From positions 1 to 11,105 of the forward strand of contig JAAETV010000397.1 of assembly GCA_024227975.1 (NCBI GenBank): 11,105 nt of DNA, read 5' to 3'. The translations under genes were made by a program, and so were the position numbers. Under the pieces are notes generated by a model, which saw nothing but the letters and a program-made list of their open reading frames with translations, had not been told where the DNA came from and ran no database searches. Shown one piece after another: positions 1 through 5,288 of this stretch; position 1 is the stretch's first letter; each line of letters starts with the position of its first letter. The stretch comes from Actinomycetes bacterium. Lineage in GTDB: Bacteria; Actinomycetota; Acidimicrobiia; Acidimicrobiales; SZUA-35.

Positions 1-88
1 GACTGGTTTCGGTCGAGATCTCCGGCATCGAGGAGTCCGAGCAGAAACTGGTGGGAACACTCGAGTCAGGTGAAGTGGTCCTCCGCAC
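1..88 (+). repeat. Direct repeat, left copy (right copy 4843-4930)
   Basis: Bases 1-88 align without gaps to 4843-4930 with three differences, at 35, 71 and 83. Two are silent in the shared reading frame and one gives Glu/Asp. Similarity stops within about four bases of position 88. The copies lie in the same orientation 4842 bp apart. The repeat may extend left of the window. Confidence 0.9.
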
Positions 89-158
89 TCACGTGTTTGA
101 CAGGACCCCCTGCCAAGCCTGGCTACTCCAGATCAGGGTCCTGGTAGGTCCGAGGTGA
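1..158 (+). pseudogene. 3' part of a paralogue of the anchored protein at 4629-5042; cut by the window edge
   Basis: Reading from base 3, the frame stays open to TGA at 156-158. The first 28 or so residues, from LVSVEISGIE to GEVVLRT, match residues 73-101 of the 4629-5042 product with one conservative change (E for D). After that Thr the tail is unrelated, except for a Cys eight residues further on that lines up with Cys109. The tail is much shorter than in the intact copy (about 23 residues after the conserved Thr, against 36), so this may be a broken copy or an intact gene with a different C-terminus. The 5' part lies outside the window. Its last 26 bases overlap, on the opposite strand, the 3' end of the PAP2 gene. 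The role is unknown, but by analogy it would be an extracytoplasmic domain. Confidence 0.55.
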
Positions 159-1047
159 TTTCGGGAGCACGTTGGGCGCTGCCCGTTGTGGGCACTTCAG
201 GCGCTCTATCAAGGTCGATCCCCGCACCGGCCATTGACGTTGTGACCGAGCAGCGCTCGATGAGTCCTGCTACCGCGGCACCTCCGGCCAGGGCCAGCGC
301 ACCGAACACTGCGTCGAGCCAGTAGTGGTTCGCCGTCACAAGTACGGTCAACAAGGTGGCCAGCGTGTAGGAGATGGCTACGACCCGTCCCCAGCGATGA
401 GGCCAGCGGGACACCACGACGGCCGCGCACCACAGACTCCATGCAACGTGAAGGCTTGGCACCGCGGCGTATTGGTTCGAGACGGACTCCATCGCTCTCG
501 AGTCAAATGTCCACAGGCCTCCGATTTCGGCAATCGTGTCGACCAGTGCAGGGCCGGCACAAGCGCCGTAGGGGCCACAGTCGGCCAGCAGGCGAGGCGG
601 CATCACCGGGAAGAGGCTGAATCCGATGATGGCGAGCGCAGTTGTGGCCGCGAGGGCGTTGCGCCACCGTCGGTACTGATCAGGAAGCTTCATGAAGAGC
701 CAGATCAGCGTTGCTCCCGTGACGAGGAAGTGGAACGTGCCGTAGAAGACGTTCAGTGACCAGACGAAAGGCTGCCAGCGAAGGAAGAAAGCCTGGAGCT
801 CCGATTCGAAGAACAGCCCAACTGATCGCTCGATCCCGATGACACTGTGCGCGTTCTCGAACGCCACAGCTGGCGATACGTACGCCGAGCCGAACCTGTT
901 ACGGGCCGCCGAGTAGGCTAGGTAGAACGCTCCGATCATCGCTAGCTCTGAAACGACCCGCCGAGCCGGTGCTCGCGATCGCTCCCCGGCCATCGGGAGA
1001 TCAGGATCTCGCATTTCGCGTAACGCGTGGAGCAGGGTGAGCGCCAT
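133..1047 (-). CDS. PAP2-superfamily integral membrane phosphatase/phosphotransferase (PAP2_3, inositolphosphotransferase Aur1/Ipt1-like)
   Basis: This 304-residue protein has several hydrophobic helices (about 34-48, 95-118, 130-150, 201-213, 222-238 and 246-262). It carries the PAP2 phosphatase signature in its order: FPVMPPR (146-152), AAVPSLHVAW (195-203) with His200, and TANHYWLDAVFG (238-249) with His241 and Asp245. The PPR and PSLH forms are typical of the PAP2_3/Aur1-like branch, which acts on lipid phosphates or transfers phospho-head groups at the membrane. The actual substrate cannot be read from the sequence. The start is ATG at 1047. No Shine-Dalgarno sequence precedes it, but TACGTT lies 7 nt upstream, suggesting a leaderless transcript. 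The gene is divergent from the lipoprotein gene at 1573. Its 3' end overlaps the gene fragment at the window edge by 26 bp on the opposite strand. The last 35 residues are polar and outside the domain. Confidence 0.85.
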   Translation of the reverse strand: MALTLLHALREMRDPDLPMAGERSRAPARRVVSELAMIGAFYLAYSAARNRFGSAYVSPAVAFENAHSVIGIERSVGLFFESELQAFFLRWQPFVWSLNVFYGTFHFLVTGATLIWLFMKLPDQYRRWRNALAATTALAIIGFSLFPVMPPRLLADCGPYGACAGPALVDTIAEIGGLWTFDSRAMESVSNQYAAVPSLHVAWSLWCAAVVVSRWPHRWGRVVAISYTLATLLTVLVTANHYWLDAVFGALALAGGAAVAGLIERCSVTTSMAGAGIDLDRAPEVPTTGSAQRAPEITSDLPGP

Positions 1048-1054
1048 GGCTAAG

Positions 1055-1060
1055 AACGTA
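1055..1060 (-). promoter_or_regulatory. Possible leaderless -10 element of the PAP2 gene
   Basis: On the minus strand TACGTT (TANNNT type) ends 7 nt before the ATG at 1047, where a start codon would fall at +1. No purine-rich ribosome site lies upstream of the ATG. I see no good -35 at 16-18 bp. Confidence 0.4.
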
Positions 1061-1134
1061 GAACCTACGACTGGGTTCTGGTTGGCACCCAGTCGCGACT
1101 GCCTGACATCGGGCTTCTGGTCTCTAGCTTGTGG

Positions 1135-1263
1135 ATGGGGTCTTCACCGCCCGGCAGCGAGTCCTTTTCGATCACACGACACCTTACCACCCGCAACAAC
1201 ATCGTCGACTGGACCACCCAAACCTTCGGCTCCTACGGACTGTTGCCAGTGATGACCCGATGA
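1135..1263 (+). pseudogene. Possible N-terminal remnant of a DedA-like membrane protein
   Basis: An ATG-initiated 42-codon frame ends at TGA 1261-1263. Its second half, including NNIVDWTTQTFGSYGLLPVM, resembles the start of DedA/SNARE-associated family proteins, where a 'vdw...l..yGl..v' stretch leads into the first membrane helix. Nothing DedA-like follows in any frame, so if the resemblance is real this is a decayed 5' end. It has no clear ribosome site. The resemblance is by eye only and may be chance. Confidence 0.25.
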
Positions 1264-1465
1264 AGGATCGAGGGCCGAGCGCTTCGGTACCCGGTGGCGG
1301 GGGCAGCGAGAGCCCCGTGCGGCTGGTCGGGTCTGCCCGTCTTTCGTTCCCGCTGGAGGTCCGTGGGGCCGACGGTCATCCGTGCTTGGCTCGTTCTCGG
1401 CGGATACTGTCGGGGCCGCGAGTGCGAGTATCACCATGCCTCTCCCCGCCCCGAGCTTGTTAGCG

Positions 1466-1483
1466 CGGCGGAGAACCCCGCCG
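1466..1483 (+). other. Hairpin upstream of the lipoprotein gene
   Basis: CGGCGG (1466-1471) pairs with CCGCCG (1478-1483) across a 6-nt loop. It has no T tract. It sits 24 bp upstream of the direct-repeat array and could be a protein-binding palindrome, a leader structure or chance in GC-rich DNA. Confidence 0.3.
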
Positions 1484-1506
1484 ACGTTGGCCTCAATCTG
1501 TCGCTG

Positions 1507-1551
1507 GCCACTCACAGACGACTCACAGATTGCCCTCAGGCCACTCACAGC
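1507..1551 (+). promoter_or_regulatory. Four 11-bp direct repeats resembling a PhoP (OmpR/PhoB-family) binding array
   Basis: Four consecutive 11-bp units start at 1507, 1518, 1529 and 1540. Read as 7-mers spaced by 4 nt, they are TCACAGA (1512-1518), TCACAGA (1523-1529), a degenerate CCTCAGG (1534-1540) and TCACAGC (1545-1551). Mycobacterial PhoP is known to bind direct repeats of TCACAGC separated by 4 nt, and 11-bp spacing is the hallmark of OmpR/PhoB-type response regulators. The array ends 10 bp before the ribosome site and 21 bp before the ATG of the lipoprotein gene. Such a position would place it at or just downstream of the promoter, more consistent with repression or with an unrecognised upstream promoter. 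No regulator gene of this family lies in the window. Confidence 0.5.
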
Positions 1552-1560
1552 GCCACACAC

Positions 1561-1565
1561 AAGGA
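1561..1565 (+). promoter_or_regulatory. Ribosome binding site that fixes the lipoprotein start at 1573
   Basis: AAGGA ends 7 nt before ATG 1573. The frame is open upstream to 1294, but only this ATG is followed directly by a lipoprotein signal peptide, so the site and the signal together decide the start. Confidence 0.7.
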
Positions 1566-1572
1566 TGCCCCA

Positions 1573-3096
1573 ATGACCAAACAGATTGTCCCACCCTTTT
1601 TGCGTCTGAGCATCCCCCTGCTTGCTCTCTTCGTACTTGCATCAGCCTGCGGCTCGTCCGAAGAGAACGATACGAGCCAGGACGCGGGCGACGAGAGCGC
1701 CAGTGCCGACGAGAGCGCCAGCGTCGATGTGGCCTACTCAATCGTCGATACCGACCAGACCTGGTGCTTCTCTGATGCCGAGGCGATCCAGTGCGGCGAC
1801 GACTTCGTCGGGCAGGACGCCCAGTATGAAGGCTTGCAGCCCGCCTACCAGGACAATGGTGACGGCACCGTGACCGATCTCAACACAGGCCTGATGTGGA
1901 TCCAGGATGCCGGCGACAAGAAGTTCTACGCCGATGCGATCGACGAGCTCGAGACCTACACCTACGCCGGCTTCGACGACTGGCGCCTACCGTCGATCAA
2001 GGAGCTCTACTCGCTGGCCTTGTTCAGCGGAGTGGATGCCAGCCGAGCCGAAAGCAGCGATGTGGATGGACTCTGGCCCCTCATGGACGATGACTACTTC
2101 GTCGTTCTCTACGGCGATGAAACTGGCTCTGAGCGTGTGATCGACGCCCAGTGGTTGACGAGCAGTGTCTACGGTTCCACCGTCATGGGGGGCCAGAGCT
2201 GCTTCTTCGGTTTCAACTTCGTCGACGGCCGTATCAAGTGCTACCCGCTCGAAGGCGTCGGAAACGGCTACTTCGCTCAGTATGTGCGCGGCTCCGAGTA
2301 CGGCGTCAATGACTATGTGGAGAACGGCGATGACACGATCACCGACGATGCCACGGGTCTGACCTGGACCCAGAATGACAGCGGCGAAGCTCTCGCTTGG
2401 GAGCCCGCGCTCGATTATTGCGAGGCGCTGACCCTGGGAGGATCCGATGACTGGCGCCTACCGAACATCAAGGAGCTGCACAGTGTCGTCGACTACGACC
2501 GATCCCCCGATGTCACCGACAGCCCCGCCATTGATCCACTGTTCAACCTGACCCCGATCACAAACGAAGCCGGTGAGTCTGACTACGGGAGTCATTGGAG
2601 CAGTACCACGTTGATTGCCTACCCGAGCGTTGTCGAAGCTGCGACCTATGTTTCCTTTGGACGATCGCTGGGCTACATGGAGGAACTCGGCGGCTGGATC
2701 GACGTTCACGGCGCTGGCGCTCAACGCAGCGATCCCAAGGTGCCCAGCGATGAGACCTTCGAGACCGGAGCAGGCCCTCAAGGTGATGCCGTGCGCATGT
2801 ACAACTATGTGTTGTGCGTGAACGGAGGCGTGGCCGAGGCTTCCAGCGGCGACGATCCCTCCACCCTCTCGTTGTCCGATGAAGAGTTCACGGCTGGGGC
2901 TGCATCAGACGACGGCATCACAGACACTGGCGAAACCGGCAGTGAGGAACCTGATCTCGCTGCTGCTGCCGTAATGTTGGGCATCACCGAACAGGAACTG
3001 ATGGGCGCACTCGGCGCACCACCACCCGACTTGGAAGCTGCGGCCGACACGCTGGGCATCACGGTCGAGGAACTACGCAACGCTCTCGGCCTATGA
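1573..3096 (+). CDS. Secreted lipoprotein with two DUF1566 (Lcl_C) domains and a C-terminal tandem helical repeat
   Basis: The product has 507 residues. Its N-terminus is a lipoprotein signal with hydrophobic residues 12-23 and lipobox ASAC, Cys26 being the acylation site, so it is predicted to sit on the outer face of the membrane. An acidic Ser/Glu/Asp linker (27-52) follows. Domain 1 (about 91-240) begins DNGDGTVTDLNTGLMW and contains DDWRLPSIKEL (135-145). Domain 2 (about 246-417) begins ENGDDTITDDATGLTW, contains DDWRLPNIKEL (292-302) and HWSST (341-345), and ends YVLCV. These are hallmarks of DUF1566/Lcl_C, a C-type-lectin-like fold of unclear function, often adhesive or ligand-binding. 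The tail has two units of about 22 residues, 461-481 and 486-507, each built on D-L-x-A-A-A-x-x-L-G-I-T-x-x-E-L-x-x-A-L-G. The upstream PhoP-like array suggests envelope or stress control. Binding partner unknown. Confidence 0.85.
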   Translation: MTKQIVPPFLRLSIPLLALFVLASACGSSEENDTSQDAGDESASADESASVDVAYSIVDTDQTWCFSDAEAIQCGDDFVGQDAQYEGLQPAYQDNGDGTVTDLNTGLMWIQDAGDKKFYADAIDELETYTYAGFDDWRLPSIKELYSLALFSGVDASRAESSDVDGLWPLMDDDYFVVLYGDETGSERVIDAQWLTSSVYGSTVMGGQSCFFGFNFVDGRIKCYPLEGVGNGYFAQYVRGSEYGVNDYVENGDDTITDDATGLTWTQNDSGEALAWEPALDYCEALTLGGSDDWRLPNIKELHSVVDYDRSPDVTDSPAIDPLFNLTPITNEAGESDYGSHWSSTTLIAYPSVVEAATYVSFGRSLGYMEELGGWIDVHGAGAQRSDPKVPSDETFETGAGPQGDAVRMYNYVLCVNGGVAEASSGDDPSTLSLSDEEFTAGAASDDGITDTGETGSEEPDLAAAAVMLGITEQELMGALGAPPPDLEAAADTLGITVEELRNALGL

Positions 3097-3129
3097 AGAG
3101 CTGAATCGGACCGCGGTCGAGGTCTGCTG

Positions 3130-3147
3130 GCTTGCCGTCAGGCGAGC
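3130..3147 (+). terminator. Possible terminator of the lipoprotein gene
   Basis: GCTTGCC (3130-3136) pairs with GGCGAGC (3141-3147) across GTCA, with one G-T pair that only works in the plus-strand transcript. It lies 33 bp after the lipoprotein stop and overlaps the stop of the convergent gene. No T tract follows, so support is weak. Confidence 0.25.
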
Positions 3148-4220
3148 ATGTGAGCGGGGCCCGGTCGGTTCCCGACGAGGTCGGATTCTGGTGAGGGACG
3201 GGCCTTGAGAGCACGAGAAGCAGCCAGCCCGATGAGCAGCGGAAGCCAGAGGTCAAGCAGTCGGAAGGTGAGGACCGCAGCTACTGCCACCGTTGAGTGG
3301 ATGCCGTACCCAGCCAGCAGCGCACCAGTGGATGCCTCGACAACGCCGAGACCGCCGGGAATGATGCCAATGAGTGAAGCGATCAGGGCCAGTACATACA
3401 CGATGAAGGCTTTGGCTAGGCCAATAGTGGCACCGGTCGAGGCGAGTGACGCCACGAGCACCGCCGCTCCGAGGAGCTTTCCCGCAACGGCATGAGCCAG
3501 AACGGGAAGGGCGGCAAGGGGTCTGCGTCGGAGGGTTGCAGCTGCATCGTAGAAGCAGTCAGCGTGATCGACGTTGGGGCTGGCACCAGAGCGTCCCAAC
3601 CAGCCGGCGACCCTCGTCGCGGCCCGGAAAGGTAGATCATGGAGTCGACGTACCGTTTCACGATCTCGAACCGCAAACACAATCGCGGTCAAGGCGATTC
3701 CAGCGAGGAGGGCGATGACGGCAGTCACGACCAGCCAGGCGCCGCTGAGATCACCGGTCAGGGCCATTGCCCCGACGGCGAGGAAGACAATTCCCAGCAA
3801 AGCGAGCTGGGCTGCCAGTGAAGCAACGGCGTACGCCGCCGTGACCTGACCCGCTGGGTGTCTCCGCGACTCGCCGTGGCGGACAAAGAGGGCGATCCCG
3901 CCGATACCACCAGTCTTCACGACCTTATTGAGTGCATAGGCTGCCGCACTGACGCGAGTCATCGAGGCCAGATCGGCTTGCAGGCCAACGGCGCGGTGTG
4001 CGGCCCTGCTCATGGCCCCTCGATTGACAACCGCCACCACGCTCAGGGCCACTGCTGCCACCAGCGGTGCCGGGCGGAGAGTGCCGACCATGCCCACGGC
4101 TCCCGTCAGGTCGCTCAGACGGGCTCCGACGAAGATGGCAGCGCCAACCGAGATGGCGGTGATGATCGCCAGCCGACGGTGAGGGCTTGGTTCCCTCGTG
4201 TTCGTGGTGCGGAGGGTCAC
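3138..4220 (-). CDS. Lysylphosphatidylglycerol synthase transmembrane-region family (UPF0104) membrane protein
   Basis: The protein has 360 residues and many hydrophobic helices (about 17-33, 52-66, 127-155, 162-184, 236-262, 268-287, 309-318 and 323-335). It shows the family motifs KTGGIGG (102-108), IIPGGLGVVE (286-295) and FRLLDLWLP (319-327). Members form the membrane half of MprF-type enzymes or stand alone as putative lipid or isoprenoid-linked flippase/transport proteins. There is no aminoacyl-transferase domain here, so I call it a stand-alone membrane protein with unknown substrate. The start is GTG at 4220. GGAGG at 4224-4228 is only 3 nt away, but AGGAAGGGAGG spreads further upstream. 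That start overlaps the stop of a small upstream ORF by 4 bases, suggesting translational coupling. It converges with the lipoprotein gene, leaving 41 bp between stops. Confidence 0.85.
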   Translation of the reverse strand: MTLRTTNTREPSPHRRLAIITAISVGAAIFVGARLSDLTGAVGMVGTLRPAPLVAAVALSVVAVVNRGAMSRAAHRAVGLQADLASMTRVSAAAYALNKVVKTGGIGGIALFVRHGESRRHPAGQVTAAYAVASLAAQLALLGIVFLAVGAMALTGDLSGAWLVVTAVIALLAGIALTAIVFAVRDRETVRRLHDLPFRAATRVAGWLGRSGASPNVDHADCFYDAAATLRRRPLAALPVLAHAVAGKLLGAAVLVASLASTGATIGLAKAFIVYVLALIASLIGIIPGGLGVVEASTGALLAGYGIHSTVAVAAVLTFRLLDLWLPLLIGLAASRALKARPSPESDLVGNRPGPAHMLA

Positions 4221-4432
4221 GTGCCTCCCTTCCTGCCGGTCAGTGTGTGATTCATGGTGTACAGGCAGCTGGAGCAGGCCCGAACCTTGACTCCAGTCGG
4301 CGGATATGCGAGAGCTGTTAGCTCACCGGGTGTCACCGATCGCTCAACCTGCACCAGTTCGCCGCAATGAAGGCGTTCTCGAGCTGTGCCCACCAAGTAA
4401 TTGCCGGGCGCGGCTCCTGCTGCGCCGCACAA
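4217..4432 (-). CDS. Small cysteine-containing hypothetical protein, coupled to the downstream membrane protein gene
   Basis: This 71-residue frame starts at TTG 4432 and ends in GTGA, sharing 4 bases with the GTG start of the UPF0104 gene. That is the usual layout of translationally coupled genes. Its middle is protein-like (HCGELVQVERSV, then YPPTGVKVRACSSCLYTM), with a Cys at 23 and a C-x-x-C pair at 53 and 56, which could bind metal. The frame stays open upstream to 4543 but holds no ATG or GTG there, and TTG 4432 has no good ribosome site, so either the start or the gene itself is doubtful. It may be the 3' end of a decayed gene. I do not recognise a family. Confidence 0.35.
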   Translation of the reverse strand: MCGAAGAAPGNYLVGTARERLHCGELVQVERSVTPGELTALAYPPTGVKVRACSSCLYTMNHTLTGRKGGT

Positions 4433-4628
4433 ATCGACGGTGATCTTGCTGCTAGAGATTGCGCCGACTTCGACCGGGATATGAGTGCTGCCTTTCGACG
4501 GGAGTCCGAGAAGCCGTGGCCATTGGCCAAGCCATGATGGCTTCTACCGGGGGCATGCAGCACAGGGCACAGCGTGTGATACGGGCGGGGTGCGAGAGTC
4601 GGTCGCCGGTGTTACGCTGCTTCGCCTC

Positions 4629-5042
4629 ATGCAGAACGGATCGGCCAGGTTGATACTGGTGCTCGTCGTCCCAGTGGTGATTACGATCGTCTTCTTGGCT
4701 GGGCTGGGTGCCGTGGCTGAGCGATCCCAGCCTGAATATCCGGTGACGGCGGACGTCATCGAGAGTCGCGTCGTTGGCCGCGAGCCAACCTGTTCTTGGG
4801 AAATCGATATTGAGCTCCGCAACGACAGCGATCGTTCTCTCAGACTGGTTTCGGTCGAGATCTCCGGCATCGAGGATTCCGAGCAGAAACTGGTGGGAAC
4901 ACTCGAGTCAGGCGAAGTGGTCCTGCGCACCTACCAGCACTCGCTGACGGGCTGTTCTGCTCCTGAAGCCGACGAGCTCACCGCATGGTATGGCACCTAT
5001 TTGGCCACCAAGGATCAGTCGGTCACGTTCAGCATCGACTGA
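4629..5042 (+). CDS. Small membrane-anchored or secreted protein of unknown function
   Basis: The product has 137 residues: a short N-terminus with one Arg, a strong hydrophobic segment (8-29), and an extracytoplasmic domain of alternating strands (39-137) with two cysteines, Cys55 and Cys109, that could form a disulfide. The pattern, including IDIELRNDSDRSLRLVSVEISG, suggests a small beta-sandwich, but I cannot assign a family. I chose ATG 4629 because it directly precedes the hydrophobic segment. The frame is open back to 4485, but that extension is not protein-like. No Shine-Dalgarno sequence is visible; TACGCT lies 10 nt upstream of the ATG. Residues 73-101 are nearly identical to the product of the gene fragment at the start of the window, so these are paralogues. 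Confidence 0.65.
   Translation: MQNGSARLILVLVVPVVITIVFLAGLGAVAERSQPEYPVTADVIESRVVGREPTCSWEIDIELRNDSDRSLRLVSVEISGIEDSEQKLVGTLESGEVVLRTYQHSLTGCSAPEADELTAWYGTYLATKDQSVTFSID
4843..4930 (+). repeat. Direct repeat, right copy (left copy 1-88)
   Basis: This copy lies inside the 4629-5042 gene and is 85/88 identical to bases 1-88. Recombination between the copies would remove or duplicate the 4.8 kb that carries the PAP2, lipoprotein and UPF0104 genes. Confidence 0.9.
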
Positions 5043-5269
5043 TCTTGGGTCGTGACTAGGGTGGCGGCCCAGTTCGTCTAGTGGTGTGTCGCTGACTTGG
5101 TGATCCGCTCCTTCGGGTCCGGTCGGGATCACTACGACGACGATCTCAAATGTCTCTTGATCGATCCGGGCCAACGTCGAGTTAGGGAGCCCTCCGTCAC
5201 GGATGTGGCCAGCAAGGACTTCGTCTGGGGTCAGGTGAATCCAACTCGGAGGAGCACCTGGCATCGGAA

Positions 5270-5287
5270 AAGCTCGGCTGCCGGCTT
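5270..5287 (-). terminator. Candidate intrinsic terminator of the amidohydrolase gene
   Basis: In the minus-strand transcript AAGCCGG pairs with CCG-A-GCTT (one bulged A) across a CAG loop, and two further U residues follow, giving UUUU in all. It overlaps the stop region of the amidohydrolase by only a few bases downstream. The U tract is short, so support is moderate. Confidence 0.35.
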
Positions 5288-5288
5288 G

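Larger units (their letters stand above)
1048..1572. other. 525-bp divergent intergenic region
   Basis: This region separates the PAP2 gene (minus) from the lipoprotein gene (plus). Several frames are open here, including an upstream extension of the lipoprotein frame to 1294, but those translations are Arg/Pro/Ala-rich and lack protein-like patterns, so I treat them as non-coding. Contents I can name: a possible leaderless -10 for the PAP2 gene (1055-1060), a short DedA-like reading frame (1135-1263), a hairpin (1466-1483), four 11-bp direct repeats (1507-1550) and a ribosome site (1561-1565). Nothing recognisable is seen in 1264-1465. Confidence 0.6.

Noticed and set aside
1144..1560. 138-codon minus-strand frame in the divergent intergenic region
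   Set aside because: Arg/Gly/Pro-rich translation without domain pattern, no ribosome site, and it lies opposite the regulatory repeats.
1294..1572. Upstream extension of the lipoprotein frame by 93 codons
   Set aside because: The extension is not protein-like, runs through the direct-repeat array and ribosome site, and would bury the lipoprotein signal peptide inside the protein.
3109..3118. Perfect palindrome GACCGCGGTC between two convergent genes
   Set aside because: Too short and loopless to be a terminator, and 10-bp GC-rich palindromes are expected by chance at this GC content.
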